From: Streptomyces sp. M41(2017)
GTDB taxonomy: Bacteria; Actinomycetota; Actinomycetes; Streptomycetales; Streptomycetaceae
Length of the DNA: 64,000 nucleotides
Assembly (NCBI RefSeq): GCF_002078175.1
Contig: NZ_MWFK01000001.1
Span: 4,216,001-4,280,000 of the forward strand
Direction: 5' to 3'
The translations under genes were made by a program, and so were the position numbers. Of this stretch, positions 1-7,861 are shown one piece after another. The notes under the pieces were generated by a model. The model worked only from the letters and a program-made list of their open reading frames with translations, was not told the origin of the DNA and ran no database searches. Within the stretch, counting starts at the first letter, position 1, and each line of letters opens with the position of its first letter.

Positions 1-759
1 CTCAACCGGGCCTTCGACCAGGTCCTGATGGACGTGGCCCTGCACAAGTGCGGAGTCACCTTCGTGCTGGACCGCGCGGGTGTCACCGGCACCGACGGCG
101 CCTCGCACAACGGCATGTGGGACATGTCGATCCTCCAGATCGTCCCCACCCTCCGGCTCGCCGCACCGCGCGACGCCGACCAGGTCCGTGCCCAGCTCCG
201 CGAGGCCGTCGAGGTGACGGACGCGCCCACCGTGGTCCGCTTCTCCAAGGGTGCGGTCGGCCCGGCCGTGCCCGCCGTGGGCCGGATCGGCGGCATGGAC
301 GTCCTGCGGGCGCCCGGCACCGACGCACCGGACGTGCTCCTGGTCTCCATCGGCGCGCTCGCCCCGATGTGCCTGGAGATCGCGACGCTCCTCGACCAGC
401 AGGGCATCTCCACCACCGTCGTCGACCCGCGCTGGGTCAAGCCGGTCGACGAGGCGATGGCGCCGCTCGCCGAGCAGCACCGCGTCGTCGTCACCGTCGA
501 GGACAACTCGCGCGTCGGCGGTGTCGGTTCCACGATCGCCCAGGCACTGCGCGACGCGGGCATCGACGTACCGCTGCGCGACTTCGGCATCCCGCCGCGC
601 TTCCTCGACCACGCCTCGCGCGCCGAGGTCATGGCGGAGATCGGGCTGACCGCGCCGGACATCGCCCGGCAGGTCACCGGCCTCGTCGCCAAGCTCGACG
701 GGCGCTACGAGCGCAGCACCCCGCAGGCCGTGGACGCGGTGGAGCCCGCGCGCGACTGA
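1..759 (+). CDS. dxs: 1-deoxy-D-xylulose-5-phosphate synthase, C-terminal part
   Basis: The 3' end of dxs; the start lies outside the window. DXS condenses pyruvate and glyceraldehyde-3-phosphate, with thiamine diphosphate, in the first step of the MEP isoprenoid pathway in the cytosol. The 252 visible residues cover most of the transketolase-like pyrimidine-binding domain, with the typical stretch LDRAGVTGTDGASHNGMWD near the beginning, then the C-terminal transketolase domain with VDPRWVKPVD and the late segment VEDNSRVGGVGS. The frame is open from base 1, so the gene is simply cut by the window edge. A stem-loop terminator follows about 30 bp after the stop. The identification is firm. The geosmin synthase at the right end of the window is a distant consumer of the same pathway. 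Confidence 0.96.
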   Translation, partial: LNRAFDQVLMDVALHKCGVTFVLDRAGVTGTDGASHNGMWDMSILQIVPTLRLAAPRDADQVRAQLREAVEVTDAPTVVRFSKGAVGPAVPAVGRIGGMDVLRAPGTDAPDVLLVSIGALAPMCLEIATLLDQQGISTTVVDPRWVKPVDEAMAPLAEQHRVVVTVEDNSRVGGVGSTIAQALRDAGIDVPLRDFGIPPRFLDHASRAEVMAEIGLTAPDIARQVTGLVAKLDGRYERSTPQAVDAVEPARD

Positions 760-789
760 CGCGGGGACAGCGCGACAGCAGGGCCGAAG

Positions 790-828
790 GGCCGGTTTCA
801 GCACCCTGGACGGGTGGTGAAACCGGCC
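790..828 (+). terminator. Rho-independent-type terminator after dxs
   Basis: GGCCGGTTTCA (790-800) pairs perfectly with TGAAACCGGCC (818-828), and CACCC (802-806) with GGGTG (812-816) extends the stem inwards to leave a short loop. There is no long T run, which is usual for Streptomyces. It separates dxs from the permease gene. Confidence 0.75.
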
Positions 829-915
829 GTTCGCGTTAACGGGGCCCGCGTCGGGGCATACGTGTCACCCGCCCTCTCGATGATGTCGAGGACGACAAGC
901 GTGGGAGGTACGCCC

Positions 916-2454
916 GTGAGGAACACCCTCTTCAGGACGAAGAAGATCGAACAGTCGATCTCCGACACCGAGGAGCCGGAGCACGCACTCAAGAAGTCGC
1001 TGTCGGCTCTGGATCTCACCGTGTTCGGTGTCGGTGTCATCATCGGCACCGGCATCTTCGTCCTCACCGGCAAGGTCGCCAAGGAGAACGCGGGGCCGGG
1101 CGTCTCGCTGGCCTTCGTCGTCGCGGGCGTCGCCTGCGGCCTGGCCGCCCTCTGCTACGCGGAGTTCGCCTCCACGGTCCCGGTCGCGGGGTCCGCGTAC
1201 ACCTTCTCCTACGCCTCCCTGGGGGAGCTGCCCGCCTGGATCATCGGCTGGGACCTCGTCCTGGAGTTCGCGCTCGGCACGGCGGTGGTCGCCGTCGGCT
1301 GGTCGGGCTACGTCCGATCGCTGATGGACAACGCGGGCTGGCATCTGCCCGAGTCCCTGAGCGGCCGTGACGGGGCCACCGGGTTCGGCTTCGACATCCT
1401 CGCCGCCGCCCTGGTGCTGGTCCTGACCGCCATCCTCGTCGTCGGCGTGAAGCTCTCCGCCCGGATCACCACCCTGGTCGTGGCCATCAAGGTCACCGTC
1501 GTCATGATCGTGATCATCGCGGGCGCCTTCTTCATCAAGGGCGACAACTACAAGCCGTTCATCCCCAAGGCGCAGAACGTGGAGGCGGGCAGCGGCATCA
1601 AATCGCCGCTGATCCAGCTCATGTTCGGCTGGGCCCCCACCAACTTCGGCCTGCTCGGCATCTTCACCGCCGCCTCCGTGGTGTTCTTCGCCTTCATCGG
1701 CTTCGACGTGGTCGCGACGGCCGCCGAGGAGACGAAGAACCCGCAGCGGGACATGCCGCGCGGCATCCTCGGCTCGCTCTTCATCTGCACCGCGCTCTAC
1801 GTCCTCGTGTCGATCGTGGTCACGGGCATGCAGAAGTACACCGAGCTGTCCGTCGACGCGCCGCTCGCCGACGCGTTCAAGGCCACGGGGCATCCCTGGT
1901 ACGCGGGTGTCATCAGCTTCGGCGCCGCCGTCGGTCTCACCACGGTCTGCATGATCCTGCTGCTCGGCCAGACCCGCGTCTTCTTCGCGATGAGCCGCGA
2001 CGGGCTGCTGCCGCGGTTCTTCTCCCGCGTCCACCCCCGCTTCCGCACCCCGCACCGGCCGACGATCCTGCTCGGGGTGATCATCGCGATCGTCGCGGGC
2101 TTCACGAGCCTCAGCGAGCTGGCCGAACTGGTCAACATCGGTACGCTCTTCGCCTTCGTCGTGGTCGCGGTCGGCGTCGTCATCCTCCGCCACACCCGCC
2201 CCGACCTGCACCGTGCCTTCCGCACCCCGCTGGTGCCCTGGGTGCCGATCCTGTCGGTGCTCGCGTCCCTGTGGCTGATGCTGAACCTGCCCGCCGAGAC
2301 CTGGCTGCGATTCGGGATCTGGATGGTCATCGGCTGCGCCGTGTACTTCCTGTACGGCCGCACGCACAGCCGCCTGGCCGGCTCCCAGGACCCGTCCCCG
2401 AGCACCGGCGGCACCCCGCCGGCAGGCCCCCCGTCGAGCGGCCCCACGGCCTAG
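916..2454 (+). CDS. APC-family amino acid permease
   Basis: Integral membrane amino acid:cation symporter of the APC superfamily, 512 residues, close to the cationic amino acid transporter branch. Near the N-terminus it has the family signature GVGVIIGTGIFVLTG, which covers the first, substrate-contacting helix. About twelve hydrophobic segments follow, with the conserved loop FDVVATAAEETKNPQRDMPRGI and the later segment TRVFFAMSRDGLLPRFF. The C-terminal 30 residues are a low-complexity tail rich in Pro, Gly and Ser. I chose the GTG at 916 because GGGAGG lies just upstream (903-908) and the cytoplasmic N-terminus is then of normal length. An upstream in-frame start at 814 would fall in the terminator region. 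The gene stands alone between two terminators. The substrate cannot be read from sequence. Confidence 0.9.
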   Translation: MRNTLFRTKKIEQSISDTEEPEHALKKSLSALDLTVFGVGVIIGTGIFVLTGKVAKENAGPGVSLAFVVAGVACGLAALCYAEFASTVPVAGSAYTFSYASLGELPAWIIGWDLVLEFALGTAVVAVGWSGYVRSLMDNAGWHLPESLSGRDGATGFGFDILAAALVLVLTAILVVGVKLSARITTLVVAIKVTVVMIVIIAGAFFIKGDNYKPFIPKAQNVEAGSGIKSPLIQLMFGWAPTNFGLLGIFTAASVVFFAFIGFDVVATAAEETKNPQRDMPRGILGSLFICTALYVLVSIVVTGMQKYTELSVDAPLADAFKATGHPWYAGVISFGAAVGLTTVCMILLLGQTRVFFAMSRDGLLPRFFSRVHPRFRTPHRPTILLGVIIAIVAGFTSLSELAELVNIGTLFAFVVVAVGVVILRHTRPDLHRAFRTPLVPWVPILSVLASLWLMLNLPAETWLRFGIWMVIGCAVYFLYGRTHSRLAGSQDPSPSTGGTPPAGPPSSGPTA

Positions 2455-2475
2455 CAGGCCCTTCGCGCCACAGCC

Positions 2476-2524
2476 CTCCGGCCCCGTACTTTCCCCGCCC
2501 CGGCGTGGACGTACGGGGCCGGAG
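2476..2524. terminator. Terminator between permease and NYN gene
   Basis: CTCCGGCCCCGTAC (2476-2489) is perfectly complementary to GTACGGGGCCGGAG (2511-2524) across a 21-nt loop. It sits between two convergent genes and could serve both. Confidence 0.65.
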
Positions 2525-2587
2525 GCGCGCGAGGGACGGGTTCGGAGCCTGTTCGGAGGCCGGTTTCGCAAGCCGGTTCGAAACGGT

Positions 2588-2962
2588 TCAGGAAGCGGGG
2601 CGTACGGTGCGCGGGCCGGTGACCTCGGCGCCCAGTTCGGTCACCCGCCGCCGCAGTTCGCGGTCGGCCGTGACGACCAGCCGGGGGCGGTCGGGTGACC
2701 CGGCCACGAGCTCCACGATCCGGTCGTCACCGCTGCCCGGGGCCTCGTCCACCCGGACCCCGGGGACGGAAGCGACGCCCCGGGCGGCGCCCTCCACCAC
2801 GAGGACGATCTCCAGCGGGCCGGGACGACCGGGCACCCCGGCCTCCGCGAGACCGGCCAGCCCCTCCCGGAGCCGCTCGGCCGCTCCACGTCGGTCGCGC
2901 CACCATCCGTCGGGCACGGATCCGACCACGTTGGCGCCGTCCACGATGAGCAGAGTCGTCAT
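2588..2962 (-). CDS. NYN domain (PIN-like) predicted RNase
   Basis: Small cytosolic protein of 124 residues with the NYN/PIN-like fold of the YacP type. The conserved acidic positions are visible: LLIVDGANVVGS at residues 4-15, a central acidic segment around SGDDRIVEL, and VVTADRELRRRV near the C-terminus. In this family these Asp residues coordinate Mg2+ for endoribonuclease activity. The RNA target is not known. The start ATG at 2962 lies 4 bp downstream of the stop codon of the upstream minus-strand gene (2967-3944), so the two are probably cotranscribed. Many actinobacterial annotations call this family an NTP-binding protein, which is not supported by a P-loop here. Confidence 0.75.
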   Translation of the reverse strand: MTTLLIVDGANVVGSVPDGWWRDRRGAAERLREGLAGLAEAGVPGRPGPLEIVLVVEGAARGVASVPGVRVDEAPGSGDDRIVELVAGSPDRPRLVVTADRELRRRVTELGAEVTGPRTVRPAS

Positions 2963-2966
2963 GCCC

Positions 2967-3944
2967 TCACCCTGCCAGAGCGCTCCCGGCCCAGCCCCGC
3001 GTCACGACGGCCAGGGCTTCGGCGGCCCGGGCCGCCTGACGACTGTTCCTTCGCGGTCCCGGGGCGAATTCCACGTGCAGGAACGGTACCCGTGCGTCGG
3101 CCGCCGTCCGGCCCTGCACGTTGTCCCGCCCGGCGAGCGGGCAGGAACGTGCCCAGGCACGGCACACGGCGAAGTCCCGGTCGCCCAGCGCGTCGGCGAG
3201 CCGGCGGCCGTCGGTGAGACCGTCCTCGCCGGCTCCCGTCGAGGCGATGACGTCGTAGTGCGGGGCCGACTTCTCGGCGAACCCGTGCAGTTGGATGCCG
3301 GGGACAGCGCGTCGGACGAGTTCGGCGCAGATCGTGTGGAACACCGTGTCCCGTCGGTGGGCCACGTCCGCCGCATTACCCTCTCCCGATTTGCGATGTG
3401 CGCCAGCAATCACAAGGAGACCTCCTGGCGCACCCCTGAGGACCCGTATCCCGAGCAGCTCCGTATCCTGGTCGGCGACCGGATGGGGGACCTGCACCGA
3501 CCATCGGACCGGGTGTTCCAGGTCGACGAAGACGCGTCCCCAGCCGCGTGGTGACGGTCCCTGGTCGACGCGGTCGTACACCTCTGCGAATCGTCGGCCG
3601 GTCGAGCCGTCGACGACGGTGCGCAGGGCGAAGTCCACCTCGGCGAGTCGCTGTTCAGCCTGCTCACGGCGGCCCTCGAGGAGGAGGCCGACCCCCTCTG
3701 CGATGGTTTCCCGCTCGGTGCGGGACGGTGGCTGGAAGGCGCCGTCCGGGGCGAACCGGTCGGTGTAGGCGCCGACGGAGCGCGCCAGGTCGACGGACGG
3801 AAGGCCGTCTCCGTTCTCGTCGACGGAGGGGCTCTTTCCCTTGTCGTGGCTTCCGCGCACGACAACCGTGCCCAAACCGGCCAGAGTGGTGAGGAGTAGG
3901 AGAAGTGTTGCGATCGTTATCGTTCTGGAGCGGTTTGCCCTCAT
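2967..3944 (-). CDS. Exported protein of unknown function
   Basis: A 325-residue protein with an N-terminal membrane or signal segment (about residues 8-30: basic start, then a Leu/Thr-rich stretch), so the body is probably outside the cell. I do not recognise the family with certainty. The C-terminal half holds conserved-looking motifs with possible metal ligands: VIAGAHRKSGE, HRRDTVFH, QLHGF, NVQG and FLHVEFAP. The spaced His/Glu pattern resembles zinc amidohydrolases of the aspartoacylase/PGA-hydrolase fold, but that is only an inference. It diverges from the CapA-like gene, with only 20 bp between the two chosen starts, so the promoters must overlap the coding regions. The NYN gene follows 4 bp after its stop. 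Confidence 0.6.
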   Translation of the reverse strand: MRANRSRTITIATLLLLLTTLAGLGTVVVRGSHDKGKSPSVDENGDGLPSVDLARSVGAYTDRFAPDGAFQPPSRTERETIAEGVGLLLEGRREQAEQRLAEVDFALRTVVDGSTGRRFAEVYDRVDQGPSPRGWGRVFVDLEHPVRWSVQVPHPVADQDTELLGIRVLRGAPGGLLVIAGAHRKSGEGNAADVAHRRDTVFHTICAELVRRAVPGIQLHGFAEKSAPHYDVIASTGAGEDGLTDGRRLADALGDRDFAVCRAWARSCPLAGRDNVQGRTAADARVPFLHVEFAPGPRRNSRQAARAAEALAVVTRGWAGSALAG

Positions 3945-3964
3945 GGTTGTATCAAGATATCTCG

Positions 3965-5191
3965 GTGACCAGACGTCGTAGCCGCCGCACCCTGCCCGCT
4001 CTCCTGACCCCGCTCGCCCTCGCCGGCGCCCTGGCGGGGTGCGGTCTCGTCGGAGGCGGCGAGGACTCCGACTCCTCGCCGAAGGGCGGTGGCCGGTCGT
4101 TCACCGTCGCCGCGGCCGGGGACATCCTGATCCATCCTCAGCTGATCGACCAGGCCGGTGCCGACGCCAAGAAGACGGGCAAAGGGACGAACGGCCTGGA
4201 CTTCGGCCCGCTGATGGCCGGGATCAAGCCCGTGATCAGCAAGGCGGACCTGGGGATCTGCCACATGGAGCCGGTGATCGGCAAGCCGAAGGGCCCCTTC
4301 GAGAGCTACCCGAACTTCCTCATTCCGCCGCAGATCGCCGGGACCATCAAGGACGTCGGCTACGACACCTGCTCCACCGCCTCCAACCACTCGATCGACC
4401 ACGGGTACGAGGGAGTGAAGCGCACCCTGGACACCTTGGACGCGGCCGGCCTGAAGCACACGGGCTCCTTCCGGACGAAGAAGGACGCCCTCACCCCGCT
4501 GATCATGGACGTGAAGGGCGTGAAGGTCGCACAGATCTCCTTCGCCTTCGGCTTCAACGCGCACGAGCTGCCCAAGGACAAGCCCTGGCTGGTCAATCAG
4601 AACGACCTGAGCCGGATCAAGGCGGCGGAGAAGCGGGCCCGCGCGGCCGGCGCCGAGGTCGTGATCCTGTCCATCCACTGGGGTCGCGAACACCATCCCA
4701 ACCCCTCGACCCCGCAGCTCAAGTTCGCCCGGCAACTCGCGCGCGAGACCACGGTCGACCTGGTCATCGGCCATCACGCGCATGTCGTGCAGCCGATGGA
4801 GAAGGTCGACGGCACGTGGATCGCGTACGGCCTCGGCAACCAGGTCGCGCGTCACGACGTACCCACGGGGTTGACCGAGGAGGGCGTGATCGGCTGGTTC
4901 ACCTTCACGCAGCACGGTGGCACGTGGGACGTCCAGGCACGTTACGAGCCGACCCTCGTGGAGATTCCGCCGGACCCCGAGGTCACCACGGACGGCACTC
5001 CGGCCGAGCCCGCCAAGGGGCAGGTCGAGAACTATCGGCTGGTGGACGTGGCAGCCGAGCTCAAGCGGGACGACCTCAGCGACCAGGAACGCTCCCGCCT
5101 CCGGCTGGCCTTCGAGCGGACCGAGGGAACCATGCTGAACCGCGGCGCGGCGAAGGACGGCCTGGAGCCCCTCACGGAACTGCCCGGCTGA
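3965..5191 (+). CDS. CapA-like lipoprotein of PGA synthesis (PgsA type)
   Basis: Calcineurin-like metallophosphatase-fold protein of the CapA/PgsA family, which acts at the membrane in poly-gamma-glutamate synthesis or export. It carries a lipoprotein signal: basic start, hydrophobic stretch, then the lipobox LAGC with Cys at about residue 27. The family motifs follow: AAAGDILIHPQ, a divergent DLGICHMEPVIG where most homologues have an Asn in place of His, ASNHSIDHG, ILSIHWGREH and VIGHHAHVVQP with YGLGNQ. I chose the GTG at 3965 because it puts the basic residues directly before the signal helix; a longer frame from 3905 would add 20 residues without signal character. It is separated from the sensor-pgsBC operon by a strong terminator and a 350-bp leader. 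Confidence 0.85.
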   Translation: MTRRRSRRTLPALLTPLALAGALAGCGLVGGGEDSDSSPKGGGRSFTVAAAGDILIHPQLIDQAGADAKKTGKGTNGLDFGPLMAGIKPVISKADLGICHMEPVIGKPKGPFESYPNFLIPPQIAGTIKDVGYDTCSTASNHSIDHGYEGVKRTLDTLDAAGLKHTGSFRTKKDALTPLIMDVKGVKVAQISFAFGFNAHELPKDKPWLVNQNDLSRIKAAEKRARAAGAEVVILSIHWGREHHPNPSTPQLKFARQLARETTVDLVIGHHAHVVQPMEKVDGTWIAYGLGNQVARHDVPTGLTEEGVIGWFTFTQHGGTWDVQARYEPTLVEIPPDPEVTTDGTPAEPAKGQVENYRLVDVAAELKRDDLSDQERSRLRLAFERTEGTMLNRGAAKDGLEPLTELPG

Positions 5192-5210
5192 GAGAACCGG
5201 ACCTCAGGAC

Positions 5211-5239
5211 GCGCCCGGCCCCCGCGAGGGGCCGGGCGC
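5211..5239 (+). terminator. Strong terminator after CapA-like gene
   Basis: GCGCCCGGCCCC (5211-5222) pairs perfectly with GGGGCCGGGCGC (5228-5239) around a 5-nt loop, 20 bp after the stop codon. Confidence 0.8.
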
Positions 5240-5337
5240 GCACCACGTCCGAGACCGGACTGTGTTCGGCGAGGTGGAGGTGTCCCCGGCCGGATGTCCG
5301 AAGCCCGACATCTGCCTGAACTTCACCTGAACCGGAA

Positions 5338-5406
5338 TTGACGACTCCTGCCCGAAGATGCCCATCTAAAACATGATGTTGCCCAGATCACTTTTGATCT
5401 GTGCAA
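5338..5406 (+). promoter_or_regulatory. Leader of the sensor-pgsBC operon with promoter-like and operator-like elements
   Basis: The 354-bp gap 5240-5593 holds no gene. It has a locally AT-rich island: a TTGACG -35-like hexamer at 5338-5343, possible -10 elements around 5363-5368 (spacing about 19, so weak), and an interrupted inverted repeat at 5379-5406. In that repeat AGATCA/TGATCT flank a 4-nt loop and TTGC/GCAA form outer arms. No T run follows, so an operator or a 5' UTR hairpin is more likely than a terminator. I see nothing else up to the ATG at 5594. Confidence 0.45.
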
Positions 5407-5593
5407 CTTCCTGACGGCTTCGCTGGTCTGACACGCGCGGAGACTCGGTTTTCCCACTTGTGTTCCCGCGCCACACCCGCACCCGAACGCGGGCCGTTTC
5501 CGTGCCCGCACGCCCGTACAACCGCTTGAGAGGAACCGTCCGTTGGCGCCATCGCCCCCGGCGCGGCAGCACCGTGCTCGCCGCAGAGCTGAC

Positions 5594-7855
5594 ATGTCGC
5601 TGCTTGGCGGCATACGACCGCCCATTGGGGTTCTGTCGGCGCTCCTCCTCTCCCTGGCGGCCGTCACAGCACTCGTCCTGGGCCCGGCTGGGGACACCTC
5701 CGTGCCCAAGGCCGTGCAGACCTCGCAGCAGCACTTCGCGGAGGACGGCGCCATCGCGATGCGTGCCTCCATCGATGAGTCGGTGACCGACCTCGACCGC
5801 TCCGCCGCGCTGTTCAGCGCCGGTGCCCCGGTCTCCGCCGACACCGTCCTCGACAAACTGGGCAACACGTACCAGAAGTGGATGGGCACGGCGGTCGTCG
5901 AGATCCGGTCCGGCAAACTCGTCGCGACCCGCGGCGAGACTGTGCCGCTGACCTCCCTCGACCGGTCCACGCTCGGTGACGAGGGCGGACTCGCGCCCCG
6001 CATGGTGCGCCTCGAGAACGGCGAGATCCGGCTGCTGTCGTTCGCGCTGCTCTCCTGGCCGGGGAAGCCGCAACTGCTGCTCGTCGCCTCCAACAGCCTC
6101 AAGTTCCCCGGCATCAGCCTCGGCCAGTTCCGTTCGATCGCGGTCGTGGACCGCTCCGGGACGATCCTCAGCAGCGACGGCATCCCCGAGCCCGAGCAGG
6201 TGCTCACCGACCTCCAGCGCGAAGAGGTAGCCGCCTCCAACAAGCAGCTCAAGGCCTTCGCCAAGAAGGCCGCCGGCCGTGCCGCTCAGCACCCGCTCAG
6301 TAGCAAGGAGCCCGGCTCCGGCGGCTACCTGGGAGTCAGCGGCAGCCTGCTCGGCGGCAGCTTCCTCAGCGACCGGTCCGTGGCCGGCTACGCCGCCCTC
6401 TCCTCGCCCGAACCCGGCGAGACCACGACCGCGACGGCCCTCGGCCTCACCGTGGTCGCCATGGTGAAGGTCGCCGAGGACCCCACCCGATCGACCTCAC
6501 CCGTCTTCGGGCTGATCGCTGCCGGAGCGCTCCTCGTCGTCGGCGGCATCGCCGTCGCCGTCCTGCTCGGCACGGTGCAACGACCTCTCATCCGGCTCTT
6601 CCTGGAGTCGCGCCGCCTCACCCGCGGCGACCTGGCCCGCCCGGTGAGCGTCCCCGGCTACGGCGAGGCACGCCGGATCGGCCTGGCCCTGGAACGGCTG
6701 CGCGGACAACTGCTCGGCGGACCCGCGGAACGGGACGACTCCGCGCCGCGCCCGCGTGGCCTGCGCCGCGTCGGCACCCGCGCCCTCCTCGCCGTCTGCG
6801 CCGTCCTCCTCCTGGCCTGGTCCGCCCCGCTGCTGCTCATCCTGAACCGCGCCGACGGCACCGTCGTCGTCCCGCAGCAGCTCGTCAACGACCAGCGGGA
6901 ACGGACCGACACGCTCACCGACCGGGTGCGCCGCGCGCTCAACGAGGGCGAGGCCGACCTCCAGTCCGTCGCCACCCTGATCGGCGACCGCACCACCCCG
7001 GCGGACATGACCAAGGTCCTCGACCGCACCCTCAACCAGCACCTGCGCTACCAGGCGCTCTACGTCGTCGACGCCTCGGGGGACGTGGTCGCGGGGGTCG
7101 GCGACGAGCCCCGCGAGGCTCGGCCCAAGCCCGCCACCGCCGACCCGCTGCAGCTGCTCGGCCGGGGCGGCAAGAAGCCGCTCGTCGTCGGTACCGCGGA
7201 AATCCCCGGCCGTGACGGCTCGGCGCTTGTCGGCGAGTTCCGCATCGACTTCCTCAACTCCGTGCTCAAGCGGCCCGGCCTCGGCGTCGTCCGCCTCGTC
7301 GACGAGAAGGGCGAGGTCATCGCCGGCAACACCGGCTACCTCGCCTTCCAGTCGCTGCCCGACGAGCGCCTCAAGGACCTGGTCTCCGCGTCCGGCCAGA
7401 AGGTCGGCAAGTCCGCGCACGCCGCCGGTGTCCTCTACCGGGAGAACGGCGTGCAGATCGCCGCGGCGGCCCCCTTCGTGGGCGGTGGCGCGGCCAAACA
7501 GCTCGGCTGGACCGTCGTCAGCTGGCAGCCCGCCGACCGGCTCGCCATCCCGGAGTACGACGTCCAGCACCGCACGGTGCTCGCCGGACTGCTCGGCGCC
7601 GCGGCGGCGGCCGCCTGCCTCGGCTGGATGCACATCGTGGTGGCCCGCCCGCTGCGTGCCCTGGCCGCCCAGGGCGAGTCACTGGCCGACGGCGACCGCA
7701 AGACCGTCCTGTTCCCGCGCAACCACGACGAGGTCGGCGCGGTAACCCGCTCCTTCGAGCTCGTCCGCCAGCAGCTCCAGGAGCAGCGCAGACAGCAGCC
7801 AACGCCACGCCGGAGCGCACCCGGCACGGCCCAGCAGCAGCACGTTAGGAACTGA
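5594..7855 (+). CDS. Tandem Cache-like/HAMP membrane sensor without output domain
   Basis: A 753-residue membrane protein built from two copies of the same plan. TM1 lies at about 15-35, an extracellular sensor region extends to about 300, TM2 covers about 305-328 and a first HAMP domain covers about 330-375. TM3 lies at about 396-418, followed by a second extracellular region, TM4 at about 660-685, and a second HAMP that runs into a Gln/Arg-rich tail. Extracellular segments such as YQALYVVDASGDVVAG look like Cache/PAS folds. No histidine kinase, methyl-accepting, GGDEF or phosphatase domain follows, so the way it signals is not evident. Its stop is 6 bp before the pgsB start, so the two are probably cotranscribed and may work together at the membrane. 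The start ATG follows a weak ribosome site. Confidence 0.75.
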   Translation: MSLLGGIRPPIGVLSALLLSLAAVTALVLGPAGDTSVPKAVQTSQQHFAEDGAIAMRASIDESVTDLDRSAALFSAGAPVSADTVLDKLGNTYQKWMGTAVVEIRSGKLVATRGETVPLTSLDRSTLGDEGGLAPRMVRLENGEIRLLSFALLSWPGKPQLLLVASNSLKFPGISLGQFRSIAVVDRSGTILSSDGIPEPEQVLTDLQREEVAASNKQLKAFAKKAAGRAAQHPLSSKEPGSGGYLGVSGSLLGGSFLSDRSVAGYAALSSPEPGETTTATALGLTVVAMVKVAEDPTRSTSPVFGLIAAGALLVVGGIAVAVLLGTVQRPLIRLFLESRRLTRGDLARPVSVPGYGEARRIGLALERLRGQLLGGPAERDDSAPRPRGLRRVGTRALLAVCAVLLLAWSAPLLLILNRADGTVVVPQQLVNDQRERTDTLTDRVRRALNEGEADLQSVATLIGDRTTPADMTKVLDRTLNQHLRYQALYVVDASGDVVAGVGDEPREARPKPATADPLQLLGRGGKKPLVVGTAEIPGRDGSALVGEFRIDFLNSVLKRPGLGVVRLVDEKGEVIAGNTGYLAFQSLPDERLKDLVSASGQKVGKSAHAAGVLYRENGVQIAAAAPFVGGGAAKQLGWTVVSWQPADRLAIPEYDVQHRTVLAGLLGAAAAAACLGWMHIVVARPLRALAAQGESLADGDRKTVLFPRNHDEVGAVTRSFELVRQQLQEQRRQQPTPRRSAPGTAQQQHVRN

Positions 7856-7861
7856 TCGGCC

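Noticed and set aside
865..2571. Long open frame antisense to the permease gene
   Set aside because: A shadow of third-position G/C bias; the product is a low-complexity Arg/Gly/Asp mixture without motifs, and the permease on the plus strand is clear.
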